A stretch of 64,000 nucleotides of DNA from the NCBI GenBank assembly GCA_025403435.1, contig CM046341.1, forward strand, positions 1,912,571 through 1,976,570. Direction: 5' to 3'. Source of the DNA: Artocarpus heterophyllus. Lineage: Eukaryota > Streptophyta > Magnoliopsida > Rosales > Moraceae. Below the pieces are notes generated by a model. It was not told the DNA's origin, did not search any database, and saw only the letters and a list, made by a program, of their open reading frames with translations. A program made the position numbers and the translations under genes. Shown here piece after piece: positions 21,764 to 34,615 of this stretch; position 1 is the stretch's first letter; each line of letters opens with the position of its first letter.

Positions 21764-24700
21764 ATATGTTGAACTATAGTGAAATTACTTGTTTTTCTTT
21801 ATGTTGAGCGGCTATACAGTTATTTTTTGTCTCCTAGACTTCCTAGGCTTGCCAATAAGAGTGTGGAGCTGTTATATTCCACTTTGTATTGAAATCTTAA
21901 GAAGATGTTGTGTCCTTTAAAATAATATAAATAGAACATATGTTCTATTAAAAGAGCTCTTGCTTCCCAAAAAGAAGAAAAGTTCTTGCGAGTGATCTGC
22001 GTCATCCATTCTTTTTTTAAAACTTTCTAAAATTTTTAACCTCTCACTACAAATACAAGACTTTTAATTACAATAGTTTTTAGGAAAATTTTTAGTCATA
22101 ACAAAATGTTTGACTAATGTATAATTAGTCACAAACTTTAATTTGATTTTTGTTGTGACTAAAACTTTTAGCCATGGGGTTGTTAGTCACGAAATGTTTT
22201 CATGTCTAAGCATAATTTGTAGAGTTGGATAAATCACTCAAAGAACACAATAATCTTAAGAAAAAAACAAGAACAAAATGAGAAATCTCAAGATAATTGT
22301 ATTCAGAGTTATCCAATTTACTTAGGATACTTTTCTGTTTATTTAAAACTGTTTGTCTAAGAACATTAATTGACAAAATTTTGCTCCAGTATTTAGGAGG
22401 GCTTAAAGCAACATTTTTGCTCCAACAACTTAGAATTTGTTGTCGTTAACACCTTTTGGTGTCGTTCACTTGTGTCCTAGCCGTTTTCTTCTTTACGGCA
22501 TCGATGCATATTATCGCCTTAGCTGACTTTATTGTCGTATTTCAAAATTTTTTCTGTTTTGACGTCATTTGTTGTCTTTTCAATTCTTGTGTTGTGGTTT
22601 TCATTTCTTGTTTTCCCCTTTCAGTGTTTTATTAGTTTTTTTCCTTTTTCGGTGTTTCTATTTCGTTGTCATCATTTGTATTCCGCTCCCTCCTCCAATA
22701 CCGTTTGTTTGGTCTTAAAACTTGCGATCCGGTATAACTCAAATTATAAAGTTGTTCAAGTAATAAAACTTGATGAATTTGAGATCGAACCTATAGGAAA
22801 TGAATATTGTTAAGGTCCAGTATATTTGTTATATTAATTAATTAATTATTTTAAAGCTAAAAAATATAAAGATTAATATTTATAATTTATAAAATATACA
22901 CATTTTTACAACCTTTTTCATTTTCAGAATTTCGTGCTTTCAGAACTTTAACAACAAGAAATTGAGCTTAAATTAAATAGAATTTCAACAATAAATGCAA
23001 CTAATTCAAATTAACTTTAATAAAAATAATAACAATAATAACAACAAATTAAAAGGGATAAAACAGTAATTTAACAATGCTAAGGCTCAAATGTTTCATT
23101 CTGGCAATTAAATTAAACAAGTTTTAGTTTTTCTAATTATTTATTAGTTAGTTTAAGAATACATTATACCATCCTATATCTATAGTAAATTAAGTATTAC
23201 TAAGTATTTACCATGTCATTTTGTGTCTATAATATAGCAAAAACTCAACTTAATAAATAAGCATAATTTCATTATTACTTAGCTAAAATAACAGACAAAA
23301 TAATGAGTTAAGCATTTACAGACCCATTCTCTGTCTACGGGTAATCAAGGTCCTCCCAAGCATTATCTGTACCAGTCTATATTATCAAATATTAAAATCT
23401 AAATTTTGGCAGAGTTCTAGCTAAAAAAAAATCCTAAGTTTTTTAGAAAATAATTTGGCATTATAACTGCTTAAAAAACTAAAAAAACTAAAAATATTTA
23501 AGATAATTTTGCTAGAATTTTCCCTTCTTACCCCAGCTAAAAAGAGAAATTAAAAAATATATTAAAAAAACTAAAAATATTATTAAGCATAATTTTTACA
23601 ATATAAACTAAGAAATATTTTACAAAAACTTAAACTAAAATTTGAACATTAGAAACAAAAAAGTAAAAACTACTAACTATTCTAAAATCTTAACGGTATT
23701 TTTTTATATTGAGGGAAGGAGTACACTCAAAAATCTACTATTTACAGTTTTTGATAATTTTTTTACATTTTATTTCTTGACTTTCTCAGCATCAACTTAG
23801 CAATTTTTTATTTTATTTACTTTCTTTTCTAAGGGTGAGATTCCCTTCCTCAATATGCAATTTTAGGCTTCAGATTCCCTACGACGCGGTGGCTAGAGGT
23901 AGAGTAAGGCTCAATCTCGGCCTTTAAAAGCGTGATCCAAAGGATAATAATCACGAAGAAAAACGGGACTAGGTGGGCCAAGGGGGCAGAAGCTGCAACC
24001 ATTAGATCGGTCAAGATATGAAGATCTAAAGGCTAAGAAAGCGAGCACGTATAGAGCTGACTACAACAGATCCAAAGCATTCTGAGATTCTTCCGATAAG
24101 TGGGCTGGCTTTGGAGGCTGAAGTGGTTTGGTTGGTGTGTGTAGTTAGGATTCACCACTTGGACTCCTATTTCTAAAATTTGAATCTTTGTTATTTTTTA
24201 AACATTTGTTGTCAGTTTTGGTGCCGTTTTGTTCCATTTTTTCATCAGATTTTAAATTTAAATATAGAAAATTAAAGCAGTTAATTATATTTACAAACAT
24301 AATATTTACAATAATTTTAAAAATATTATTTTGCATTAAATCACACAATTTTTAAAATTTCAAGCTCATTTGGTTTGACACAAATATAATTTTTAAACTC
24401 AAAAGTATTTTTAAAAATTACTAAAAATATTATAAAACATATTTACAAACTTAAACACACTACATATTAAGACTCAAAATAAAATTACCACTTATTATTT
24501 TTACAGTTTTAATTAATTTCAAACGAAATTAATATTTTACATATAAAAACGATTCTAAAAGTCACTGAAAATATTACTAATCATAAAAACATATTAAAAA
24601 CTTATAATTAAACATATTTTTACACTAAGACACTAAAATACTTTTTAACACATTATTGTTTTAATTAAGGAGCTTAATGAGAAATATTAATGCAAAATGA

Positions 24701-24865
24701 TTAATTTTAGCTACAAGAAATGAGCTTTTTTCTAACTTTCATCAACTTTCAATCCCCTTATTTAATATTCATTTGAGTATTGTCTCTATGGTAAGATAAT
24801 AATTAACCTCTATAACTTAACAATGAGGCTAACAAAGAAAGTTTGTATTTCTCGTGCCTAATTTG
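21764..24865. other. PR10-2 3' flank with AT-rich repeat relic
   Basis: No gene. The 3' UTR block CTTCCTAGGCTTGCCAATAA recurs near 21838. A MITE-like segment starting CACTACAAATACAAG lies at about 22045-22210. From about 22440 to 24860 is very AT-rich sequence of unknown class. Its only GC-rich part (about 23870-24150) holds CTACGACGCGGTGGCTAG, GTGGGCCAAGG and AAGAAAGCGAGC. The whole segment recurs at 32.16-34.61 kb, so it predates the duplication. It is probably an old transposon remnant. Confidence 0.55.
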
Positions 24866-25150
24866 GGACAGAGGACAGGTGACAAGTGTGAAGTTGTGGG
24901 GCACGTCAGGTATTTTATAGTGTTTATTCTCAATGGGAATAATATTTATAATGTTTATTTTCAAATATTTTAGTCATCGAATAAAAATAAAAGGGAGAAG
25001 TGTTGATGATAAATATTTTTCATTTCCCACAAGCTGGCATTTTTTGAAGTCAACCTTCAAGACTTGTGATTGTAAAAGGCAAACAAAAAAAGCACTTGAA
25101 ATCTTAAGGTATACCATTCGACTATGGCCATCAAACACTTCCCAACATTT
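24866..25150 (+). repeat. Orphan PR-10 upstream block (no gene attached)
   Basis: This block carries GAGGACAGGTGACAAGTGTG, AAGTTGTGGGGCACGTCAGG and, near its end, ACACTTCCCAACA. Those form the distal upstream block found about 1.1-1.5 kb before every PR-10 gene. Here it stops at about 25150 and is followed by a spacer and a second such block (25.4-25.74 kb) that does belong to PR10-3. It matches 34.62-34.91 kb, upstream of PR10-5, most closely, and marks the duplication junction. Confidence 0.75.
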
Positions 25151-25671
25151 TTTTTAAAAAAATTTTGTATGTGAAATTTTAAAAAACTTGTCCTTTGTCC
25201 TCTTTAAAATTGTGTTTCACCACCCACATCCCATCATCCGAAATCATATTTTATCTCTAATATTAATTGACCTAACTTATTACTTCAATTACGTTTTTGC
25301 CTTTTCTGGCTAATTTTTCTACTCTGCTCATGTGTATAAGCATCACGTTAATGAAGCAATACAATTTAGTAATTACAACAACGGAGCTCCTTTTCATACA
25401 GATCGTGCCAAAGTAAGTACGTGGAAAGGACAAGTAAAAAGTGTCAAGTCGTGCGGCATGTCGGATATGAGATATGGGCGATGGAAATTAGATTTTTTTA
25501 AAAAAAACAAAAACAAAAGGGAGTGTTCGAATATTATAGTCATCCAATAAAAAAGAAATGGAAAAATATTGTTGATTTCTGACGGGCTGGCATTTTTAGA
25601 AGCCAACCTCCAAAACTTTTAATTATCAAAGAAAAAGACAAAGACTTAAAATCACGTGTAATTTTCAAGAT

Positions 25672-25692
25672 AATAATAATAATAATAATAAT
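25672..25692. repeat. (TAA)n microsatellite upstream of PR10-3
   Basis: Seven or so ATA/TAA units. The paralogous positions upstream of PR10-2 (19929-19958) and PR10-4 (29799-29830) have AAC-rich runs followed by TAA, showing repeat drift after duplication. Confidence 0.85.
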
Positions 25693-26401
25693 GAAATCAC
25701 GAGGCATGCCGTTCCCATTTCCACCAACACTTCCCAACTAAAGAAGAAATAGGGGCAAAAAAAGCTTTTACGAGGAATATTATTTCTGAAAATTTAAAAT
25801 GAACCGTTTTTCTGAAGATTTACGTGCTAAAGTTTATTATTAACTTTCATCTGTGTATGACATAAAATAAACAGTAATCAAAACTAGAATACATAAAGCT
25901 TGGACAGTGATTTATAGTGGATAAAGTCTGAAAAAGGTGTTACAACTAGTTGTTTCGTAAGCAAGTCCACAAAAAAGGACAGTGACGTAAAAAAAAAATA
26001 ATGACTTCTAGTGTGCCTAGAAGGAACTACGTCTCAAATGGCAGTTTAATGTTTAACCTAATTTTATTATAACGTTTTCTTTTACAAAATTTAAAGTGTT
26101 ATAATATTTTTAATTTAAATTATTTGATCAAGAGTTCCCAAAACATCCTATTCATGTTCCACATCTTTCTCTATTATGGTGTCAAAGGAATTCAGTTGAA
26201 GGTAAGATTGGATCCCTCGTAGTAAAAAAAAAAAAAAAAAGGAAAGATATACCAATTACTGATAACGTTTTTCATTTTCATTTTTTTATTTTCTTGCTAA
26301 TTTTTCCTTTTTTGGATAAAGTAAACTAAGATTATACACTTTTTTTTCCCTGGACATGGGCTTTTCTAGATCATTTTGAAGAAATTTTGACGAGTGTCGC
26401 A

Positions 26402-26608
26402 TCATCTAGAACGTGACAAAATCAATAAGTTAGGGCGCCTTCTTTGACCAAAGTTCTAGTTATTGAATAGTACGGTTTCTACACAGGACAAAATGACAAT
26501 AATTTTCCCACCAATGCAGATCCAATAAAACATACATTTAACGATTAAATTATTCAATAAACCGGGGATTCTTCATGCAGGGTAACCTGCAGCCTTGGTC
26601 TATAAATA
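26402..26608 (+). promoter_or_regulatory. PR10-3 core promoter
   Basis: TCATCTAGAACGTGAC at 26402, canonical W-box core TTGACC at 26444-26449, TATAAATA at 26601-26608, 113 nt before the ATG. Confidence 0.75.
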
Positions 26609-26720
26609 GCACTTCTATATGCATATTTCTTCATCACAAAACACAAAACACCTCAAAGTTCAAAACAAACCCTTTATATTTCTTCTTTGGTCCCTTTTAA
26701 AAAAAGCTTGTAAGATCATC

Positions 26721-27497
26721 ATGGGTGTTTTCACTTACCAAGATGAGTTCACCTCCACCATTGCACCCGCTAGGTTGTTCAAGGCCTTCGTCCTTGATGC
26801 CGACAACCTTATGCCAAAGGTTGCGCCCCAAGCAGCTCAACAAGTCGAGATCCTTGAAGGAAATGGAGGGCCTGGAACCATAAAAAAGATCACCTTAGGC
26901 GGTAAGTTAACCTGTTCTTTTTCCATCTCCAAGATCTTGTTAATTATTTAAGATTCTAGTCATATATTTTATATATCTTCAACTGAAAGAGAATAGGCGA
27001 TTTATCGTTCATGTATTTAATTACTAATTAAACCAGGAATTTAATTCCAATTCTTAATATCTAATAATTAATAGTTAAGTTCAACCTTAAATAAAATGAC
27101 ATTTTTTTTTTCAGTCTGATCACACTAGAACGAAAAGTACATTAAAGAAAAGATATAGAAATTTTGAAGGAATTAAAAATTGTCATATGATACTTTATTT
27201 GCAGACAACCAGTTCTTGAAGCATAGAATTGATGCAATTGACCAAGACAACTTGACCTACAACCACAGCTTGATCGAAGGAACTGTTCTGTCTGCCGAAC
27301 TTGAGAAAATCTCTCATGAGACAAAGGTGGTGGCATCCCCAGATGGTGGAAGTGTCATTAAGGCAACTACCACGTTTTACACCATTGGAGATGCCCAGGT
27401 TGATGAAGCGAAGGCTAAGGAAGGGAAAGAAAAGGCCGCCGGTTTGCTCAAGCTCGTCGAAGGCTACCTCCACGCAAATCCCGACGCTTACAACTAA
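26721..27497 (+). CDS. PR10-3: PR-10 / Bet v 1-like protein, intact
   Basis: join(26721..26901, 27205..27497), 157 aa. The intron is 303 nt, the same length as in PR10-1, its partner in the segmental duplication. The acceptor is followed by AC rather than GC, so residue 61 is Asp ([11 protein letters not shown]) instead of Gly, and the next positions are Phe-Leu instead of Tyr-Val. All other group A copies read NQYVKHRID. The loop [10 protein letters not shown], the signature [13 protein letters not shown] and the end LHANPDAYN are intact. The substitutions lie on the strand after the glycine-rich loop and might alter the cavity entrance; this is inference. Confidence 0.94.
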
Positions 27498-29480
27498 AGT
27501 TGTTGAACTATATGCTTGTCAAATTACTTGTTTTTCTTTAAATAAGTGGTTATAAAGTTGTTTTTTTTCTCCTAGACTTCCTAGGCTTGCCAATAAGGGT
27601 GTGGAGCTGTGATATTCCACTTTGTATTGAAATCTTTTAGAAAACGTTGTATCTTTTAACATAATATAAAGAGAATAAATGTTCTATGAAAACAGTTTTT
27701 TGTCTCCTAAAAAAAATTCTTGAGAATGATCTATACCATCCATGTTGTTTTTTAGTTTTTCCAAATTTTTTACCCTGTACTCATTGTCCCTCATCCTTGA
27801 GATTCTGAAGTGTTTTTTTTTTTTCGGCTCTTGTAGTTTAATTAAAACTTTTAGTTGCTATAGTATAAAGTTTTCACATGTTATAGTATTTGAACTTAAA
27901 GTTTTGATTCAAATCATATTTCTTAAACACACTAGTAATCTACCGCACCACCTTTCAAAAGAAGTGACTGCAAACGAGGGCATTTTTTAATCCTAACCAA
28001 TGAAGATATTTTCGCAATAAAGGCATAGATAATCAAGGAACCATGTCGGAGAATATTCAATACCCCTGTTAAAACCCAAGCAAATCACATTTTTTTTAGA
28101 TATACAAAACAAGCTAACAACTCGGATAGACATGTGCTATGTAACTTTTATATTAAGTTTTAAAAAATAAATTAATTTGTATTTATACTCAGTATTAATA
28201 TTTCCACTATGAGTTTTCAAAATCTTTAAGATTTTCCAAATCAAACCCTAAACCTTAACCTTGATTGCCTTCTAAGCTTCAATTGAATCCGGAGATTACA
28301 ACCCTTAATCTCTCCTTTTCTTCTCTCATTAGAAACTTTTCCCAAGCAAGTTACAACAAGAATTCAACAAAGAAAAAATCCCTTTCTCTTGCTATACTAT
28401 TGCTCTTAACAGTTTCTTTCTCTAGTTTGTTTGTGATGACGAAAATGAACTAACTAATCAACACTCTAAACTAACATTACACAGACTGATATAACGACAC
28501 TGGTTCATACAACACAACTTGTCCTATGAAGCCTTTGATTGAACTGATTCTTCTATGTTGAGAATATCTATAAAATTAATCATTTTAAAACTGATTTTTT
28601 TTTTTAATTATTATTTACTTGTTTTCCCCTTTCTTTTTGTGTTTAGGGCTAATTTGATGTTTTTCGATGTCCGCTTGTTACGTCTTTCAGTGGTACAATT
28701 TTTCTCTATGATTCTTGGTGTCGTCCAGTTATTTTAGTGTCGTTTATGGAGTTCTTTTCTTTTCGGTTTTCTCTATTTGATGTCGTCTGTTTTCTTGGCA
28801 TCGTTCAGATGTCATTATTGTTTTTCAACCTTCAGCGTCGTTCATTCACGCCGTGCACTTACTTCAGAGTCATTTATAATACTTTGTCGCTTATCACTTT
28901 TGGAGTCGTTCAATTATGTCAGAGTCGTTTTCTATTTTTTTTGGTCTTTAATGCATATTTTCGCTTGTTGGTTTCTCATATTATCATCTTCAAAATGTTT
29001 TCCCTGTTTTGATGTAGTTTTGTTGGTGTGCTCTTCAATTCTTTTCGCTGTCATTTTTATTTTGTCTTTCTTTTCATTATTCATATTTTTTTTGACGTCG
29101 TTTTCATCCTGCCCTCCCTCCCAATGCCATAGAGTCATATGCCAAATGGCAGCACCCTCAAGAAGAGGGCTTCCTGCCTTTCCCAACTACTTAATAAAGT
29201 TCATACACTTGTTATATAGGCAGACACTTGCTATATAGGCAGGGATAGAGCTACTCACGAATGAGCGGCCGTCCTTGTGAACTTCTTCTTTTCTGTTAAT
29301 TTTGTATGTTAAATTTTACAAAACTTGTATTTTATTTCTTCTAAAATTGTACTACGCCACCCCTCTTCCTACCACCCGAAATTGTATTTTAACCCCCCAA
29401 AATTCTATATATCTTTAATAATTACCCTAATTTGATAGTTAGTCACTCATTCGGCTCTTCTAACTAATTTTTGAGTCCAT
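27498..29480. other. PR10-3 3' flank, no gene
   Basis: Paralogue of 17.65-19.64 kb. It has the 3' UTR block near 27575, the MITE-like stretch (about 27835-27935), a telo-box-like AAACCCTAAACC near 28245, and the GTCGTT-rich stretch at about 28660-29105. Two short direct copies of CTTGTTATATAGGCAG / CTTGCTATATAGGCAG near 29208-29241 are absent from unit 1. Confidence 0.6.
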
Positions 29481-30535
29481 CCTTTTGCTATACAACTTAA
29501 AAGAATCGTTCCAAAGTAGGTGGAGAGGACAAGAAACAAGTGCCAAGTCGTGGGGCATGTCGGTATGAGATATGGGCAATGGAAAAAAGATTTTAGGGGA
29601 AAAAAAAAAACCAAAACAAAGGCGGTGTTCAAATATTCTAGACATCAATTAATAAAAAGATAAGATAGAAGGAAAGAAGTATTGGTGGAAAATATTGTTG
29701 ATTTCTGACTGGCTGGCAATTTTAGAAGCCAATCTTCAAAACTTTTAGTCATCAAAGAAAAAGAAAACACTTAAAAATTACGAGTCATTCTTGGAAAACA
29801 ACAACAACAACAACAACAACAATAATAATAAAATCACAAGGCGTACCATTCCCATTCTTAACAAACGCTTCCCAACTAAAGAAGAAAAAAGGGGCAAAAA
29901 GCTTTTATGAGGAATCCCATTTCTGAAAATTTGAAATGAACCGTTTTTTCTGACGATTGACGTGAACTAAGTTTTAGTTTATTTTGATTTTTCATTTGTA
30001 TATGAAATAAAAAAACCAGTAATTAAAATTAGAATATATAAAGCTCGGACAGTGATTTATCTTTGATGAAGTTGCTATATTTTGAAAAAGGTGTTACACC
30101 TAGTTGTTTCCTGAGCACGTCCATAAAAAAGAGAATGAAGCAAAAAAAAAAAAAAAAAGGACGTCTGGAATGCTAAGAAGCCCCGGTACAAATTACCGTA
30201 GTGTAAGGTTCAAACAAAATTTGCTATAGTATTATTTTTTATAAAATTTTAATTTTGTTATAATTTTCAATTCAAATTGAGTTCACAAATGTCCTATTTA
30301 TGTTCCTCCTCTTTAATCTTTAGTACAGTGTTAAAGGAATTCAGCTGAACGCAAGATTGGATCTCCAGTAGTAAAAAAAAAAGTAAGGAAAAGATTTACC
30401 AATTAATGATGGGTAATTTTTTTTTAATTTCCTACTATTTTACCCTTTATTGGTTAATATGAACTCAAATTATACGTTTTCCCGCTGCACATGAAACTTT
30501 CTGGACATTTTGAATAATTTTGATGCATTATCACA

Positions 30536-30740
30536 TCATCTAGAATGTGAGGAAATCAATAAATTAGGGCGCCTTCTTTGACTAACGTTCTACTTATTGA
30601 ATGTACAGACTCCTTCCGCACAAAAATGACAATAGTTTTCCCACCAATGTACATCCAAGAAACATACATCCACCAAATAAATTATTCAATAAACAGTGGA
30701 TTTTTCATGCAGGGCAACCCGCAGCCTTAGCCTATAAATA
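30536..30740 (+). promoter_or_regulatory. PR10-4 core promoter
   Basis: TCATCTAGAATGTGAG at 30536, W-box-like TTGACT at 30578-30583, TATAAATA at 30733-30740. Confidence 0.72.
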
Positions 30741-30851
30741 GCACCTCTATATGCATATCTCTTCATCACAACGCAAAATACATCAAAGTTTCAAAACAGA
30801 CCCTTATTTATATTTCCTCTTTGATCCCTTTTAAAAACTTATAAGATCATC

Positions 30852-31592
30852 ATGGGTGTTTTCACTTACCAAGACGAGTTCACCTCCGCCATTGCTCCCG
30901 CTAGGTTGTTCAAGGCCTTCGTCCTTGACGCCGACAACCTTATGCCAAAGGTTGCGCCCCAAGCAGCTCAACATGTCGAGATCCTCGAAGGAAATGGAGG
31001 GCCTGGAACCGTAAAAAAGATCACCTTAGGTGAAGGTAAGCTAACAGTCCGTGATATTGTTATTTAATGTTATGATAACATTTATGCATCTTCAATCAAA
31101 AGAGAACATGAGAATAATTCCTTTTTTCTTATCGTTTATGTGTTTGCTTACTAACTAAACTAGGAATGTAGTTTCAGTATCCTTGAATAAAAAGACACTT
31201 CTTTCTCTTTCTAATAACAATAGATCTCTAAGTACATTATAGAGGGTATATGGAAATTTTGAACCAATTAAAAAGTGTCATGTGAAATTTCATTTGCAGG
31301 CAACCAGTACGTGAAGCATAGAATTGATGCAATTGACCAAGACAACTTGACCTACAACCACAGCTTGATCGAAGGAACTGTTCTGTCTGCCGAACTTGAG
31401 AAAATCTCTCACGAGACAAAGGTGGTGGCATCCCCAGATGGTGGAAGCATCATTAAGGCTACTACCACGTTCTACACCGTTGGAGATGCCCAAGTCGATG
31501 AAGTGAAGGCTAAAGAAGGGAAAGAAAAGGCTGCAGGTCTGCTCAAGCTCGTCGAAGGATACCTCCAAGCAAACCCAGATGCTTACAACTAA
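30852..31592 (+). CDS. PR10-4: PR-10 / Bet v 1-like protein, intact
   Basis: join(30852..31035, 31300..31592), 158 aa. The donor GAAG|GTAAGC is regular, and the junction reads [13 protein letters not shown], close to the FGEG found in most Bet v 1 relatives. The intron is 264 nt, about 57 nt shorter than in PR10-2. It shares [17 protein letters not shown] and LQANPDAYN with PR10-2. Its own changes are Ala at residue 13 and Val in GTVKKI of the loop. The family signature is complete. This is probably the best-preserved group A copy. Confidence 0.95.
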
Positions 31593-34500
31593 ATATGTTG
31601 AATTATAGTGAAATTACTTGTTTTTCTTTATGTTTAGTGGCTATACAGATGTTTTTGTCTCCTAGACTTCCTAGGCTTGCCAATAAGAGTGTGGAGCTGT
31701 TATATTCCACTTTGTATTGAAAATCTTAAGAAGATATTGTGTCCTTTAAAAAAATTATAAAGAGAATATTTGTTGTATTAAAAGAGCTCTTGCTTTCCAA
31801 AAAGAAGAAAATTTCTTGTGTGTGATTTGTTGTGACTAACGTGCAATTAGTCACAAACATTTGTTTAATTTTTGTTGTGAATAAAACTTTTAGCTATGGG
31901 GTTATTAGTCATTGAATGTTTTTATGTCTAAGCATACTTTTCAGAGTTGGATAAATTACTCAAAGAGCACAATAACCCTAAGAAAATTATAGGAGCAAAA
32001 TGAGGAATCTCAAGATAATTGTATTTAGAGTTGTCCAATTTACTTGGGATACTTTTTCGTGTAGTTACAATTTTTTGTCTAAGAACGTTGGATTAGTGTT
32101 GGACGAAATTTTGCTCCAATATTTTGGAGCTAGAAGGACGGCTTAAAGCAACATTTTTGCTCCAACAACCTATAATTTGTTGTTGTTAACTCCTTTTGGT
32201 GTCGTTCACTTATATCCCGGCCGTTTTCTTCTTTACGGCATTGATGCATATTATCGCCTTAGCTGACTTTATTGTCGTCTTTCAAAAATATTTCTGTTTT
32301 GATGTCATTTTTTTGTCTTTTCAACTCTTCTTTTTCGTTTTCATTTCTTGTTTTCCCTTATTGGTGTTTTATTAGTGTTTTCCTTTTTCAATGTTTTTAT
32401 TTCAATGTCATCGATACCTTTTATTTGGTCTTAAAAGTGCAATATGATATAACTCAAGTATAAATATGTCCAAATAATAAAAGTTGATGAATCCGAGGAT
32501 GAATCCACAGAGAAAGAATGTTGCTAAGGTCCAGTAATTTGTTCTATTAATTAATTATTTATTTTAAAGCTAAAAAATATTAGGATTAATATTTATTATT
32601 TACAAAATATACACATTTTTAAAGTATTTTTTATTTTTAGAATTTTGTGATTTTAGAACTTTAATAACAAGAAATATAGCTTAAATTAAAATAGAATTTC
32701 AACAATAAGTGCAATTAATTTAAATTAACTTTAATAAAAATAACAACAATAATAAAACAAATTAAAAGGGATAAAATATTAATTTAACAACGCTAAGGTT
32801 TAAAGGTTCTGTTCTTGCAATTAACTTAAACAAATTTTAGTTTTTCTATTTATTTATTGGTTGGTTTAAGAATACACTATACCATCCTATGTTGACAATA
32901 AATCAAGCATTACCAAGTATTTATTGTGCCATTTTATGTATATAATGTGGCAAAAACCTAACTTAATAAACAAGCATAATTTCAGCATTATTTAGCTAAA
33001 ATAATAGACAAAATAATAAGTTAAGTATTTATCAAGCTATTTTCTGTCTATGGGTAATCAAGGTCCTCTCAAGCATTCTTTATGCCACTCTATATCATCG
33101 AAAAATCAAAAGCAAAAATTTTACAGAGTTCTAGTTAAGAAAACACAAAAATCCTAAGTTTTCTAGAAAATAATTTGACATTATAACTCCTTAAAAAACT
33201 AAGAAAAACTAAAAATATTTAAGGTAATTTTGTCAAAATTTTCCTCTCTCACCTTAGCTGAAAAAAGAAATTAAAAAAACATATTTAAAATAAAAAATAC
33301 TGGAAATATTATTAAGCACAATTTTTACATCATAAACTGAGAAATAGTTTATAAAAACTTAAACTAAAATTTGAACATTAAAAACTAAAAGCTAAAAACT
33401 ATTCTAAAATCTTAATGGTAATTTTTTTTATAGGATAGGAGTGCGGAGCCGACGCTACCCCTTTTTATATACTTCAAAAATCTACTATTTACAATTTTTA
33501 ATAATTTTTTTTACACTTTTTTTTTTTTACTTTCTTGGCATCAACTTGGAAATTTTTTTCTATTTTTTTCTTTCTTTTCTTCAAGCGAGATTCCCTTTCT
33601 GGGTATGCGAATTTAGGCTTTAGATTCTCTACGATGCGGTAGCTAGATGTATGAATATATCTCAATTTCGGCCTTTAAAAGCGTGATCCAATGGCCAAAT
33701 ATCGCGAAGAAAAGCGAGACTAGGTGGGCCAAGGGTGGCTGAAGCCACAACCGTCGGGTCAGTCAAGATAGCAAGATCTAGTGGCTGAGAAAGCGAGCGC
33801 ATATAAAGCTGACCACGTCAGATCCAAAGCATGCTAAGATTCTTCTGATATGTGGGCCCGGCTTTGGCGGCTGATGCGGTTTTGTTGGCATGTGTAGTCA
33901 GGATTCGCCATGTGGAATCTTATTTCTAAAATTCACATCCTTATTTTTTTAAGCATTTGTTGCCTATTTTGGTACCGTTTTGTTCCTTTTTTTTAGCTAG
34001 ATTTCAAATCTAAAGATAGAAAATTTAGACAAAATTAATTATATTTACAAATATAGTATTTACAATAATTTTAAAATTATTTATTTTATATTAAATCACA
34101 TAAAAATAATTACAAACTTCTAAAATTTCGAGCTTATTTGGTTTGACACTGATATAATTTTTAAGACTTGAAAATATTTTTAAAAATTACTAAAAATATT
34201 ATAGAACATATTTACAAACTTAAAACGTGCTACATATGAAGACTTAAAATAAAATTATCACTTATTATTTTTACGGTTTTAATTAATTTTAAACTAAACT
34301 AATATTTTACATATGAAAAAGATCATAAAAATTACCGAAAATATTATTAAACATTAAAACATATTAAAAACTTATAATTAAATATATTTATACACTAAGA
34401 GACTAAAATGCTCTCTAACATATAGTTTAATGAGAAATATTAATGTAAAATAATTAATTTTAGATTTAAAAAATATGCATTTTTTCTAAATCTCATCACC

Positions 34501-34615
34501 TTTAGATCCCTTTATTTAAGATTCATTTGCGTATTGTCTTTGTGTTAAGATAATGAGTTTGCTCCACAACTTAACAGTGAAGGTAACAAAGAAAATTTGC
34601 ATTTCTAGTGCCTTA
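31593..34615. other. PR10-4 3' flank with AT-rich repeat relic
   Basis: Paralogue of 21.76-24.86 kb. The CACTACAA-type MITE region is reduced: only the part from about 31826 remains. The AT-rich relic runs about 32160-34610 with its GC-rich part at 33610-33920. No coding sequence was found. Confidence 0.55.

Larger units (their letters stand above)
15317..25150. repeat. Segmental duplication, unit 1 (PR10-1 plus PR10-2)
   Basis: This stretch aligns along its length, by eye, with 25.27-34.92 kb. Gene positions shift by 9851 (PR10-1 to PR10-3) and 9886 (PR10-2 to PR10-4). Distinctive intergenic segments recur in the same order: the telomere-like AAACCCTAAACCCTAA site, the GTCGTT-rich stretch, and the AT-rich relic with an ACGACGCGGTGGCTAG island. 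Small differences include a MITE present only in this unit at 15657-15803. Confidence 0.88.

Noticed and set aside
25150..25330. Tenth PR-10 gene deleted between 25.15 and 25.33 kb
   Set aside because: No exon, TATA or 5' UTR remnant is visible. The spacer matches the DNA that normally precedes an upstream block, so a crossover scar explains it better.
27195..27473. Antisense frames across PR-10 exon 2 (also at 31290-31568 and 36367-36606)
   Set aside because: They mirror the codon bias of the sense exon. No independent features.
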